Below, piece after piece: positions 9,041 through 18,252 of a stretch of 64,000 nucleotides of DNA. The DNA comes from Vibrio neonatus. GTDB lineage: Bacteria > Pseudomonadota > Gammaproteobacteria > Enterobacterales > Vibrionaceae. The translations under genes were made by a program, and so were the position numbers. Positions within the stretch are counted from its first letter, which is position 1, and each line of letters starts with the position of its first letter. The stretch lies in the NCBI RefSeq assembly GCF_024346975.1, contig NZ_AP024886.1, positions 868,001 through 932,000 on the forward strand, read 5' to 3'. The notes under the pieces are model-generated. The model was not told the DNA's origin. It worked only from the letters and a program-made list of their open reading frames with translations, and did not search any database.

Positions 9041-9751
9041 ATGTCGTTTTTCGCGTTGGTAGAGAATTCAGACCGTAGAATTCACGTTCAAGTAGCAAGA
9101 CAAATCGCTCGCAAGATTTTGTCTGGTGAACTCAAAGAAAATCAAAAGATTCCTTGTGAAACTGAATTATGTGAAGCATTCGGGGTAAGTCGTACGGCGT
9201 TAAGAGAATCGACCAAGCTTCTTTCTGCAAAAGGATTAATTGAATCTAAGCCTAAAGTGGGAACCCGTATTTGTCCCCGTGGCGAATGGCACTTCCTTGA
9301 CCCTCAATTTATTGAATGGATTCAAGATCTAGAAGATATCAAACCATTTCTGGCACAGTTTCTAGGCCTTCGTAAAGCCATCGAACCAGAAGCTTGCGCA
9401 CTAGCAGCCAAAAATGCCACCGTAGAGCAACGTAAAGACCTTTCTAAATACTTCCAGTGCATGACCATCGCTGCCAACGAGTTTGACTATGAGCGCTGGG
9501 GAATTAACGACCTTTTGTTCCACCAAACCATCTTTTTGGCGACAGGGAATCAATTTTACGTACCGTTTAGCAATATATTGTCGGCCATCTTTAAACAATT
9601 TATCGATTACTCAGCAATGGGTGGACGTTTTTGCATGACTGAGCACCAAGCGATCTATGACTCCATCATGTCTGGCAACTCAGAACAAGCACGCATTGCA
9701 TCAAGAACACTGCTTGATGATGGCAACCAAACATTAGCTAAAGTTTCATAA
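9041..9751 (+). CDS. GntR-family regulator, FadR/FCD subfamily (copy 2)
   Basis: 236 aa, with the same layout as the divergent paralogue at 7718: winged helix (HVQVARQIARKILSG...AFGVSRTALRES, about 13-80), then an FCD ligand domain with the shared stretch QFLGLRKAIEPEACALAA. It is a DNA-binding regulator predicted to sense an alginate-derived sugar acid. The ribosome site AGGTGG is well placed before the ATG. A terminator-like hairpin just before the start may control its expression. Having two regulators of one subfamily suggests division of labour between promoters or between ligands. Which one reads which site cannot be told from sequence. Confidence 0.88.
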   Translation: MSFFALVENSDRRIHVQVARQIARKILSGELKENQKIPCETELCEAFGVSRTALRESTKLLSAKGLIESKPKVGTRICPRGEWHFLDPQFIEWIQDLEDIKPFLAQFLGLRKAIEPEACALAAKNATVEQRKDLSKYFQCMTIAANEFDYERWGINDLLFHQTIFLATGNQFYVPFSNILSAIFKQFIDYSAMGGRFCMTEHQAIYDSIMSGNSEQARIASRTLLDDGNQTLAKVS

Positions 9752-9881
9752 GCTATAGCTTCATAAAACAAAGTTACGTTAAAAAAATATAAACTAACGT
9801 TTCATTTATTGATTACATGCTCATTCAGTGGCATGATCTGAGTCTTAAACGACCCTAATTGCGCTTTCGCCAGCGCATTTA

Positions 9882-10043
9882 ATACCAATCACACTAAGTA
9901 AGTGATCAGAACTAGCGCCGGAAAAATGCTCAAGAACAAGGCAGAATTTTTCGATAAGTAGTTATTCTACAATCAAAAATTCTAACGCCGTTATCGAGTA
10001 TTTTAACAAGCTAGAATGAACAGTTATTTAGTACGATTGGTAT
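9882..10043. repeat. 162-bp imperfect palindromic repeat, copy 1 (MITE-like)
   Basis: The ends read ATACCAATCACACTAAGTAA and, reverse-complemented, ATACCAATCGTACTAAATAA. Inner blocks (ATGCTC...GAATTTTT) are also mirrored, so the whole unit can fold on itself. A second copy of the same length with only a few differences lies at 20765-20926. It has no coding capacity. It resembles non-autonomous, palindromic intergenic repeats common in Vibrio genomes. It fills most of the gap before the MATE gene. Confidence 0.85.
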
Positions 10044-10084
10044 AAGTCAATGCTTTAAGACTCTTTAATCAATAAAGGTATCCT

Positions 10085-11443
10085 GTGGCCGCTCAATCCT
10101 ACATCAAGAAAAACATTTCTATCGCTTGGCCACTGGCACTCAATGCCCTTCTGATGCAATCCATGCTGATGATCGATACCTTTCAGGTTTCTCCCCTTGG
10201 TGAAGTCTCACTTGCCGCTATGGGTATTGCAGGTACCATCGTTGCCTTTATTATTGGCATTCAAATGGCATTGGCCAACGGCACCCAATTAGTGCTTAGC
10301 CGCGCGGTAGGCTCAGGCGTTAAATCCTCATTAGCAAAAGGGTTTTGGGCGGGAATGAGCATCAACTTTACTGTTGCTGTTATATTTCTAGCGCTGCTAC
10401 AAATATTCAATCATCAATTAATAGAAGCACTTACTAGTGACCCATCGCTTTATCATGAAGTGAATCAATATTTATCTGTCTCACAATATCTGGTTTTATT
10501 TAATGCGATTACCCAAGTTATTATTTCGCTATTTAATAGCCTTGGGCGAACTAAAATCCCCTTTAAAGGCTACTTAATTGAGATGCCGCTAAATGCGCTA
10601 ATCTCTTATCTACTTATATATGGGTTTGCCGGCTTTGAAGGCATGGGATTGAAAGGCGCCGCCACCGGTAGCTTAATCGCGATCATGGTGCGAATGGCGT
10701 ACTTATTGTTATGTGTTCGTTACGCCGATGACATTGAGCTGCCGTTTAAAAAGTACATAAATGGCTTGGCAATGAGCATTAAAAATCACTTTATTGAAGT
10801 GTTTCCTATTGCCGCCAACATGACCATTTTATCCATTGGCGCAACCGTATATCAACTGCTCTACTCACAACTGCACATCAACGCTTATGTAGCCATCACC
10901 CTAATTATGCCGTGGCTTCGCTCTGGTACGCAGTTTATTACCGCTTGGGCATTATCTTCCGCTATTTCTATCAGTCAGGCCATTGGCTCAAACAAAATGG
11001 ACGATTTGGTGAAGAACGTAGACACGAGCATCAATATCGCGGTGGTCATTTCTATTATCTGTGCTCTGTTCTTTGGTGTATTAAGCTTGATCATCGCTAA
11101 AATCTACCCGCACCTTGATCCTGAGACGTATGTTGCTCTTGCGACCATTGCACCCTTGTATATCTTCTTGCCTGTTGTGCGTGGATACAACACAGTTCAC
11201 GGACATGTACTGCGTGCTCTTGGCAAAACCTCTGCGGTATTTAAAATTAACTTCACTGGCCAATGGGTAATTTCAATTCCATTGTGTGCGCTCATCATTA
11301 TGAGTTTCGGTGGGTCTATCTTCTGGGCATTTGCTATTCAACCTTTAGAAGAAATCGTCAAAGCCCTACCCTTTAGGCATTTAGCTCGCAAATCTTTGCG
11401 AGAGTTTGATGCCGAAAAAGCAAAGAAATTGATGTACGACTAA
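10085..11443 (+). CDS. MATE-family multidrug/solute efflux transporter
   Basis: 452 aa from a GTG start with AAAGGT about 7 bases ahead. Twelve hydrophobic helices are visible in two homologous halves, typical of the MATE family in the inner membrane, which exports cationic drugs or metabolites by sodium or proton antiport. The first helix pair carries PLALNALLMQSMLMIDT, in the place of the family's conserved N-terminal block. There is no direct link to alginate chemistry. Its place between the regulators and the lyases suggests co-regulation or a role in exporting toxic sugar-acid intermediates, but this is inference. The palindromic repeat lies directly upstream. Confidence 0.87.
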   Translation: MAAQSYIKKNISIAWPLALNALLMQSMLMIDTFQVSPLGEVSLAAMGIAGTIVAFIIGIQMALANGTQLVLSRAVGSGVKSSLAKGFWAGMSINFTVAVIFLALLQIFNHQLIEALTSDPSLYHEVNQYLSVSQYLVLFNAITQVIISLFNSLGRTKIPFKGYLIEMPLNALISYLLIYGFAGFEGMGLKGAATGSLIAIMVRMAYLLLCVRYADDIELPFKKYINGLAMSIKNHFIEVFPIAANMTILSIGATVYQLLYSQLHINAYVAITLIMPWLRSGTQFITAWALSSAISISQAIGSNKMDDLVKNVDTSINIAVVISIICALFFGVLSLIIAKIYPHLDPETYVALATIAPLYIFLPVVRGYNTVHGHVLRALGKTSAVFKINFTGQWVISIPLCALIIMSFGGSIFWAFAIQPLEEIVKALPFRHLARKSLREFDAEKAKKLMYD

Positions 11444-11537
11444 TTTTAAGCGTACCTATTGCCGAGCAGATATTGCATACCCATACCTAAGCCAATAGCC
11501 TTACATGCAGGCCACGTAAATAAAATTAAAACATAAA

Positions 11538-11570
11538 AAAACGGATGTAAGCTAAGCCTACATCCGTTTC
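11538..11570. terminator. Bidirectional terminator between MATE and PL17 genes
   Basis: AAACGGATGTA / TACATCCGTTT makes a perfect 11-bp stem between the convergent genes, with A- and T-rich tracts on both sides. Confidence 0.85.
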
Positions 11571-11615
11571 GTTTTTTGCGTTTTAGTTTACTAATCCAAA
11601 CGGATTAGCTAGCTC

Positions 11616-13754
11616 TTAAAGTTGAGCAAAAGAACCTGTCCAAGTGAACGCACCAACTGTGTGCTCGCCTTGCTGAGCGCTTTCTTCTAGGTTAGAGATA
11701 CCGAAGTGGTATGTGTTACCTGAAGTCGTCTTAATGCACACTACCGTGCCTACTTCATTGTTTTCAGCCACTGTTACTGATTCAACAAGGCCACGAGCAT
11801 TAACAGATTGCTCGAACTCTTCGTTGAAGTAACCGTGAGTTTCAAGAACAGAAGCAAATACATGATCTTTACCAGATTGGCGGTGGATCATTGCAGGTTC
11901 GCTACGTAGGTTGAAGTCAGGATCGTTCGCGCCTAGACGTGCAAAGATCACTTCGCTGTCTGCAGTAGCGCTAGTCACTAGCGAGTAGTAGCTGTTGTTT
12001 ACCAGCCAGCTCACAAGAGAACTGCCTTCTACTTTACCTGAACCTAGGTTCCAAAGGTGTTGGTAACCATCAGAATCGCCTACTGGTTTCAGTGTAGATT
12101 CAGTTTGGTATTCAAAATCAGTACGGATGATTTGACCTGTGTAGTGTACAGGTAGGTCGTATTGATGCTCTTGCTCTGATTGAATGCGGTACACATCAAT
12201 AACCAATGGTTTTTCAAATTCAGGTAGATCAGCAAGTAGAATGCTACGTTGCATGTCCGTACCTTCATAGTAACCAGAAATACGACCAGACATACCTTGT
12301 AGCTTGTCGTTTTCAACGTTAAAGAAGTGTTTTGCACCAAACTTAGACTCAGCCAGCGCTGTGTTGAAGTTGTTTTGTGTTTTCTGATCAACCGTCACTG
12401 TGTTGTGGGCAACAGTTTGCTTACAGTAAGACTTGTTTTCAGGGATGTAACGACCGCCAAACTTAGGCTCAACGTTAACCCAACGGCCGTAACCGTAATC
12501 GTGAAGCACTTCAAGACCGCGGTTGAATACACTTAGGTGTAAACCGTCGTAGTGACCGTGATCCAGCGCTGAGTGATATTGGTGATCAGAACCGTGCTGA
12601 CCAAACCAAATAAGCGCCATTGTGTCGTCATCTTGCTCATCACGATGACGTAAAATGCCTAGGCCGCCTTTGTCGCCTTTAGGGCCGTCGGTAATGTACA
12701 AGCTACCCCAGTTAAATGGCTTGATTTCGTCCGCCGCTTCAACCGCATTCGACAGAGTCAAACCTGAAGTGTGCACCCAAACATTTTGTTGGTGGTTAGC
12801 CATTGCAAGTAATGTTTCAGCTTGCTCATAACGATGGAAACAAACGCTGGTTGCCATAACCACGCCTTCATCGTTGATAGAAATCGTTTTCGATGAATCG
12901 TTACATGCTGGCAATGAACCATCAGGGAATGCTGTTTTAAATACCGCGTAAGAAGTGGTCTTAATAACAGAGTCGTTGAACTCGTAGATGCCGATTTCTG
13001 GTTGACGACGCTCAATCGCTTCCGCGAACAAGTAAATTGGGCGTAGTGAGAAGCGGTGGTAGTAAGGACCTTCCATGTAGTAGCCGTCTGGCGAGAATAA
13101 TTGGTCAAGTTGCGCTAGGAAACCGCCGCTTACTTTGTCCATTTTCAGGCCATACAACGCTTTATCAACTGACGCTTGGTCGTTGATTGCGTAACCACAA
13201 ATACCGACTGCTGCTACCGCCCACAAACCGTGGTTGTGTACGATGTCGAAATCGTGACCGTAAGTCACCACGAACAAGTCAATCATTTGCTTGAACAAGT
13301 CGTTTTCGATAAGCGTTTTTTGCTCATCAGATAGAGTGTGGAAAACACAAGAATACGCACAAGATGCGTACAGCATCCACATGTTTTCATTCAGTGTTTG
13401 GTGGAAGATTTTACCCGGAGGGTTAGTATCTTTACTTACGTTGCTTTCCAGTGTTGGGTACACTTTTGCGTATGCCGTTAGCATCTCAACAATGTAATCA
13501 CGGTACTTTTCTTCTTCAGTGATCAAGAACAAACGACCAGCAAGATCCATATGGATGTAGTTTTGCTTGTGACGGTTGTGCTCGTAGCCACCACCTTCAC
13601 CGTGTCCTGGTACTTCAATACCCACTTGTGCCATGTAAGCATCAGTTTGCTTGATATCACGAGCCAACGCTTGACCTAGTAGGCTATCCTTACCAAGTTC
13701 TTTACGGAGTTCAACTGCTTCTTCAAAATTAAGCAGTAATGGTTGATAGCTCAT
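11616..13754 (-). CDS. Oligoalginate lyase, polysaccharide lyase family 17 (second gene of pair)
   Basis: 712 aa, no signal peptide, so probably cytoplasmic. It should release monomeric unsaturated uronate from oligoalginate by exolytic beta-elimination. The N-terminal (alpha/alpha) toroid covers roughly residues 1-340, and the C-terminal heparinase II/III-like beta-sandwich covers the rest. PL17 active-site blocks are present: YEHNRHKQNY, IHNHGLWAVAA (Asn-His pair), EGPYYHRFS (catalytic Tyr) and HYDGLHLSVFNRG (His/Asp near the metal or product site). It overlaps the upstream PL17 gene by one base (TAATG), with AGGAG as ribosome site, so translation is coupled. The two enzymes are homologous along the full length but well diverged. 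Confidence 0.92.
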   Translation of the reverse strand: MSYQPLLLNFEEAVELRKELGKDSLLGQALARDIKQTDAYMAQVGIEVPGHGEGGGYEHNRHKQNYIHMDLAGRLFLITEEEKYRDYIVEMLTAYAKVYPTLESNVSKDTNPPGKIFHQTLNENMWMLYASCAYSCVFHTLSDEQKTLIENDLFKQMIDLFVVTYGHDFDIVHNHGLWAVAAVGICGYAINDQASVDKALYGLKMDKVSGGFLAQLDQLFSPDGYYMEGPYYHRFSLRPIYLFAEAIERRQPEIGIYEFNDSVIKTTSYAVFKTAFPDGSLPACNDSSKTISINDEGVVMATSVCFHRYEQAETLLAMANHQQNVWVHTSGLTLSNAVEAADEIKPFNWGSLYITDGPKGDKGGLGILRHRDEQDDDTMALIWFGQHGSDHQYHSALDHGHYDGLHLSVFNRGLEVLHDYGYGRWVNVEPKFGGRYIPENKSYCKQTVAHNTVTVDQKTQNNFNTALAESKFGAKHFFNVENDKLQGMSGRISGYYEGTDMQRSILLADLPEFEKPLVIDVYRIQSEQEHQYDLPVHYTGQIIRTDFEYQTESTLKPVGDSDGYQHLWNLGSGKVEGSSLVSWLVNNSYYSLVTSATADSEVIFARLGANDPDFNLRSEPAMIHRQSGKDHVFASVLETHGYFNEEFEQSVNARGLVESVTVAENNEVGTVVCIKTTSGNTYHFGISNLEESAQQGEHTVGAFTWTGSFAQL

Positions 13755-15925
13755 TAATTAATCTCCTGAGATTGTGTTTTGACTTCCACTGAATAATATC
13801 CTGTCCAGTTGAAAGTGTGTTCATTAAATGTCATTTCGTTAACAGTAGCAGCGTCTGCATCAGATTGATTCGAAACAAGCACAGTCACTACCGAATTTTT
13901 GGTGGTGATTTCAATGGCTGAGCCAATTTCGTTGTGACCAATCACTTTAATATTCGACACTTGACCACGGGCATTCACCGATTGCTCAAACTCTTCGTTA
14001 AAGTAACCGTGTGTTTCTACTACAGAGGCAAACAAAGTGGATTCGCCGCGACTGCGCAGCATAAAGGCCGGCTCGCTGCGCAAGTTAAAGCTAGGATCGT
14101 TAGCACCTGAGCGGGTAAAGATCACTTCACCAGTGCTGTTTGAACCATCGCTGTTTGAGCTAGTGCCTAGCCAAGTATGGTAGCTATTATCTTGCAACCA
14201 ACTTACCAATGCGGTTTCGTTTGCTTCGCCCGCTGCTACTTTCCATAGGTGCTGATAACCATTATCTTCACCTAGGGTATTTAATTCTTTAAATGTTTCA
14301 TACTCAAAGTTAGTACGGATAATTTGACCCGCATACTGATGAGAATAATCGTATTGATGTTCGCCCTCACCGACTAAACGGTAAAGATCTATTAATAACG
14401 GCGCTTCAAGCTCGTCTAGATTCAATAAAAAGACGCTACGTTGCATAGCAAAACCATCGTAATGGTTATTAGCAAATGCGCTCATCCCTTTGATATTTTT
14501 ATCATTTACTTCAAAGAAATGCGGCAAACCATGTACAGAATCAGCACGTTCAACATCAAAATAGTTCTGACAGGTTTCATCAATCGTTACACTATTGTGT
14601 GCAACCGTTTGACGAGCGTAGGACGGATTCTCTGGTAAATAACGGCCGCCAAACTTAGGCTCAACGTTCACCCAACGAGCAAAACCGTATTCGCGCAACA
14701 CTTCATGGCCGCGGTTAAACAGGGTAATCCCCAAAGTATCAAAGTGACCGTGGCCCATACCGTGCATGCCGTAGTTCATCACCAATTGTGATACATCACC
14801 GCTTTTGTCTTGCATGCGCACAAAACCTTGCGCGCCTTGCTCGCCTTCTGGACCTTCGTTAAGTTCCATACTTGGCCAATACGGCAAACCGATTTCACGC
14901 TCAGCAGAGGCTTTTTCATAGGCGCGAGACACTTCAAGACCGCATGGATGCATCCATACGCTGTCTTGGATCTTCGCCATACCTAAAATATTGTCATCCA
15001 ATGCGTAGTGCGCGCCATAAATGCTCACCGCCACTTTAACGCCAGCATCCGCAATGCTCATGCTTTGCGAAGCATCGTTCATCGCAGGGAAAACGCCGTT
15101 CGGGTATGCGGTCGCTAGCAATGCTTGTACCGTATTACCCACCACGCCGTTTTTATAATTGTAAATATCCACTTCTGGCATATGGCGATGAATAATCTCA
15201 GCCAATAATACTAGAGGACGAATAGTGAATCGTGAGTAATAAGGCCCTTCTAGGTAGTAACCAGAGGGTGCAAATAGGTTCGACACTTGATCTAAGAACC
15301 CGCTTTGCTGTTCACGATCTTTACCGTACACCGCCATTTCTAAATATTCTGGTCGGCCAATTGCTACCGCACAGGCACCCACTGCGGCTACAGCCCACAC
15401 GCCGTGGTTATGAATGTGGTCAAAACGGTGTGCGTATTTTTCAGTGCTCATCTCAATCATAGGGATAAAGATGCGATCAATGATGCGCTGGCGTTGCGCT
15501 TCGGTCATCTCTGACGCAACACAAGAGTAAGCGATACTGGTAAAGAGTAACCAGCCATGCTCATTTAGGATCTGGTGGAATAGACGACCGGTTGGGTTGG
15601 TGTTCTTTTGCACCTGAAAGCCCAACTCCAAGTATTTGTCTGCGTAATCTTCTAGCAGAGCAATCACAAAATCAGCGTAACGCTGCTCTTGAGTCACGAG
15701 GAAAAGACGACCCGCTAGGTTCATATAGGTGTAGTTGTCTTTATGGCGGTTATGTTCGTAACTCCCGCCATCACCATGTCCTGGTACATCTAGCGGCAAA
15801 CTCATAAAAGCTTCAAGCGCGGTTACGTTTTCTGCAATCGCTTTACCCATTAAGGTAGAGCGGCCTACTTCTTTACGAAGTTGCTCAATTTCTTTTGCGG
15901 TCAATAATATCGGTTGTGTCGTCAT
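13754..15925 (-). CDS. Oligoalginate lyase, polysaccharide lyase family 17 (first gene of pair)
   Basis: 723 aa, no signal peptide. It has the same toroid plus beta-sandwich layout and the same motifs as its downstream partner: YEHNRHKDNY, IHNHGVWAVAA, EGPYYSRFT and HGHFDTLGITLFNRG. It is predicted to act as an exolytic oligoalginate lyase producing monomers that open to DEH. In V. splendidus-type degraders two PL17 enzymes with different size preference work with PL15 members, so a split by oligomer length is plausible here. Compared with the sister gene it has a Ser/Asn-rich insertion near residue 590 (TSSNSDGSNSTGE). It is divergent from kdgF across a promoter region with CRP-like and operator-like sites. 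Confidence 0.92.
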   Translation of the reverse strand: MTTQPILLTAKEIEQLRKEVGRSTLMGKAIAENVTALEAFMSLPLDVPGHGDGGSYEHNRHKDNYTYMNLAGRLFLVTQEQRYADFVIALLEDYADKYLELGFQVQKNTNPTGRLFHQILNEHGWLLFTSIAYSCVASEMTEAQRQRIIDRIFIPMIEMSTEKYAHRFDHIHNHGVWAVAAVGACAVAIGRPEYLEMAVYGKDREQQSGFLDQVSNLFAPSGYYLEGPYYSRFTIRPLVLLAEIIHRHMPEVDIYNYKNGVVGNTVQALLATAYPNGVFPAMNDASQSMSIADAGVKVAVSIYGAHYALDDNILGMAKIQDSVWMHPCGLEVSRAYEKASAEREIGLPYWPSMELNEGPEGEQGAQGFVRMQDKSGDVSQLVMNYGMHGMGHGHFDTLGITLFNRGHEVLREYGFARWVNVEPKFGGRYLPENPSYARQTVAHNSVTIDETCQNYFDVERADSVHGLPHFFEVNDKNIKGMSAFANNHYDGFAMQRSVFLLNLDELEAPLLIDLYRLVGEGEHQYDYSHQYAGQIIRTNFEYETFKELNTLGEDNGYQHLWKVAAGEANETALVSWLQDNSYHTWLGTSSNSDGSNSTGEVIFTRSGANDPSFNLRSEPAFMLRSRGESTLFASVVETHGYFNEEFEQSVNARGQVSNIKVIGHNEIGSAIEITTKNSVVTVLVSNQSDADAATVNEMTFNEHTFNWTGYYSVEVKTQSQEIN

Positions 15926-16015
15926 TGTGCTGTGATTCCTCAGCTAGCGAGAATTATTAAAAACACGATAAAGTAATACAATATTAACTATAATCCTATG
16001 TGACGGTCAAAAAAG

Positions 16016-16031
16016 AATGAATGAGGTCACA
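16016..16031 (-). promoter_or_regulatory. CRP-like site upstream of PL17 operon
   Basis: On the minus strand the bases read TGTGACCTCATTCATT, one perfect and one partial CRP half-site with 6-bp spacing, about 90 bp before the PL17 start at 15925. The shared operator-like palindrome at 16148 lies further upstream in this divergent promoter region. Confidence 0.45.
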
Positions 16032-16118
16032 CAAACAATTGCTTCCTGAATTATTTTCTGACTATTATTAAATACTCATAGAGTCAAGCTAAAGTTTAAC
16101 GTAACAAAAAGACCTACA

Positions 16119-16160
16119 CTTGACCTAGGTCACACAACTATAAACTTATTGTATGACAAT
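16119..16160 (+). promoter_or_regulatory. CRP-like site and best operator-like palindrome, divergent kdgF/PL17 promoter
   Basis: CTTGACCTAGGTCACA at 16119-16134 fits a CRP site. ATTGTATGACAAT at 16148-16160 is the cleanest copy of the regulon palindrome. They are separated by 13 bp and lie about 80-120 bp before kdgF. Confidence 0.6.
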
Positions 16161-16240
16161 TAAAAATAATCCATTATTATATCCTTAGTAATAGTTAATT
16201 TTTTAGTTTGTAAAAACTCAAACCTATAAAGGAACATATC

Positions 16241-16576
16241 ATGAATCCATTTTTCATTTCTAAAGACCAACCTTGGGAAGACTTAGGCGACGGTCTAAGC
16301 CGTCAAATCGTTGGTTACACTGACGAGCTAATGGGCGTTCGTGTACGTTTTGAAAAAGGCGCAATCGGCCATCCTCACGCGCATGAAATTCATGACCAAA
16401 TCGGTTACGTGATTTCTGGTAGCTTTGAAGCTGAAATTGAAGGCCAAAAGAAAATCCTAGTTGCGGGTGATGCTTACATCGCTCCTAAGCACTTTGTACA
16501 CGGTGCAGTTGCACTTGAAGAAGGCAGCGAGCTTTTAGACCTGTTCTCTCCAGCACGTGAAGATTTTCTTAAATAA
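16241..16576 (+). CDS. kdgF: KdgF, cupin-fold uronate-linearising protein
   Basis: 111 aa single cupin domain. KdgF turns the unsaturated cyclic uronate released by pectin or alginate lyases into the linear ketone (DKI/DEH route). Metal ligands of the cupin are visible as GHPHAHEIHDQ (His-His plus Gln/Glu positions, about 46-56) and the second motif HFVHG (about 87). The ribosome site AAAGGAA is well placed. It is first in an operon with KDG kinase (32 bp later) and KDPG aldolase. The product would next need a DEH reductase, which is not in this window. Confidence 0.92.
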   Translation: MNPFFISKDQPWEDLGDGLSRQIVGYTDELMGVRVRFEKGAIGHPHAHEIHDQIGYVISGSFEAEIEGQKKILVAGDAYIAPKHFVHGAVALEEGSELLDLFSPAREDFLK

Positions 16577-16608
16577 TCAATAAAGCACAATTAAGCTTAG
16601 GTAAGCAT

Positions 16609-17532
16609 ATGAAATCATTAAATATTGCGATCATTGGCGAGTGCATGATTGAGCTGCAACAGAAAGGTGACCTTCTCAAGCAAGCGTTTGGTGGTGATAC
16701 ACTAAATACTGCACTGTACCTTTCTCGTCTGACTCACAAACATGGCATCAAAACTAGCTATGTGACCGCTTTGGGCCAAGACCCATTCAGCACAGACATG
16801 CTCGCTAAATGGCAAGCAGAGAACATCGACACAAGCCTAATCGCACGTCTTTCAGACAAGCAACCTGGCCTTTACTACATCGAAACAGACGATACTGGCG
16901 AGCGTAGCTTCCACTACTGGCGTAACGATGCAGCTGCAAAATTCATGTTTGACCAAACTGAATCTGCAACACTCATCGAAACACTAAGTGGCTATGATGC
17001 AATTTACCTAAGCGGTATCACGCTAGCTATCTTGACTGAAAACGGCCGTAACGAATTATTCAAGTTCCTTGATAAATTTGAAGGTAAAGTCTTCTTTGAT
17101 AACAACTATCGTCCTAAACTATGGTCGAGCCAAGAAGACGCACAAAAGTGGTACTTAAAAATGTTAAGTTACACTGATACTGCCCTTCTAACGTTTGACG
17201 ACGAGCAAGACCTTTACGGTGACGAACACGTTGAGCAATGTATTGAACGTACTACAGGTGCTGGCGTAAAAGAACTCGTAATTAAACGTGGCGGTAAAGA
17301 GTGTCTAGTTGTTGAAGGCGAAAACGCTAACTACGTTTCTGCAAACCAAATTGACAACATCGTTGACACCACTGCGGCAGGCGATTCTTTCAGCGCAGGT
17401 TTCCTAGCTAAACGCCTATGTGGCGGTACTGCTCTTGAATCAGCAGCAAGCGGCCACGCGGTAGCAGGTACTGTTATTCAATATGCTGGCGCGATTATCC
17501 CAGTAGAAGCGATGCCTGAACTGTCTTTATAA
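16609..17532 (+). CDS. kdgK: 2-dehydro-3-deoxygluconate kinase (PfkB family)
   Basis: 307 aa ribokinase-fold sugar kinase. It phosphorylates KDG to KDPG with ATP in the cytoplasm. PfkB signatures are seen: the N-terminal GGDTLNTALYLSRL substrate block (about 28-41) and the C-terminal DTTAAGDSFSAGF with the catalytic Asp and the anion-hole GAGD-type loop (about 247-259). Its place between kdgF and eda supports the KDG assignment over fructokinase or ribokinase. Confidence 0.93.
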   Translation: MKSLNIAIIGECMIELQQKGDLLKQAFGGDTLNTALYLSRLTHKHGIKTSYVTALGQDPFSTDMLAKWQAENIDTSLIARLSDKQPGLYYIETDDTGERSFHYWRNDAAAKFMFDQTESATLIETLSGYDAIYLSGITLAILTENGRNELFKFLDKFEGKVFFDNNYRPKLWSSQEDAQKWYLKMLSYTDTALLTFDDEQDLYGDEHVEQCIERTTGAGVKELVIKRGGKECLVVEGENANYVSANQIDNIVDTTAAGDSFSAGFLAKRLCGGTALESAASGHAVAGTVIQYAGAIIPVEAMPELSL

Positions 17533-17578
17533 ATTGTCCTGCTTATGCAGACTCACACATTATTTGATGAGAAATAAA

Positions 17579-18202
17579 ATGACAACTTTAAACGAAAAAC
17601 TAGCAAGTCTTAAAGTGATCCCAGTAATTGCAATCAACAAAGTTGAAGATGCAATTCCACTAGGTCGTGCGCTTGTTGAAAACGGCATGCCTTGTGCAGA
17701 AGTGACTCTACGTACTGAATGTGCAATCGAAGCTATCCGTGTTATGCGTAAAGAATTCCCAGACATGCTAATCGGTTCTGGTACTGTTCTTACTAACGAG
17801 CAAGTAGACGCTTCTATCGACGCTGGTGTTGACTTCATCGTAAGCCCTGGTTTCAACCCTCGTACAGTTCAATACTGTATCGACAAAGGCGTTGCAATCG
17901 TACCTGGCGTAAACAGCCCTAGCCTAGTTGAGCAAGCAATGGAAATGGGTCTTCGTACTCTTAAATTCTTCCCTGCTGCACCATCAGGCGGCGTACCAAT
18001 GCTTAAAGCACTAACAGCAGTTTACCCAGTAAACTTCATGCCTACTGGCGGTGTTAGCCTTGCAAACGTTGACGAGTACCTAAACATCCCTGCAGTTCTT
18101 GCATGTGGTGGTACTTGGATGGTTCCAACTAAACTAATGGACGAAGGCAAGTGGGATGAACTAGGCGCTCTAGTTCGTGACGCTGTAGCTCACGTTAGCT
18201 AA
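17579..18202 (+). CDS. eda: KDPG/KHG aldolase (2-dehydro-3-deoxy-phosphogluconate aldolase)
   Basis: 207 aa from the ATG at 17579, preceded by GATGAGA; a longer in-frame start at 17534 would add a poorly conserved leader and lacks a ribosome site. It splits KDPG into pyruvate and glyceraldehyde 3-phosphate, the last step of the branch. Class I aldolase features are present: catalytic Glu in AEVTLRTE (about 45), the Schiff-base Lys in LRTLKFFPA (about 133), and the phosphate-binding GGVS (about 161). It is third in the kdgF-kdgK-eda operon and followed by a strong terminator. Confidence 0.95.
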   Translation: MTTLNEKLASLKVIPVIAINKVEDAIPLGRALVENGMPCAEVTLRTECAIEAIRVMRKEFPDMLIGSGTVLTNEQVDASIDAGVDFIVSPGFNPRTVQYCIDKGVAIVPGVNSPSLVEQAMEMGLRTLKFFPAAPSGGVPMLKALTAVYPVNFMPTGGVSLANVDEYLNIPAVLACGGTWMVPTKLMDEGKWDELGALVRDAVAHVS

Positions 18203-18225
18203 TTTAGTTGTAAACATGACTCTGT

Positions 18226-18252
18226 AAAGCGAGCCTAGAGCTCGCTTTTTTT
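18226..18252 (+). terminator. Rho-independent terminator of kdgF-kdgK-eda operon
   Basis: AAAGCGAGC-CTAGA-GCTCGCTTT followed by a T-run, 24 bases after the eda stop codon. Confidence 0.9.
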
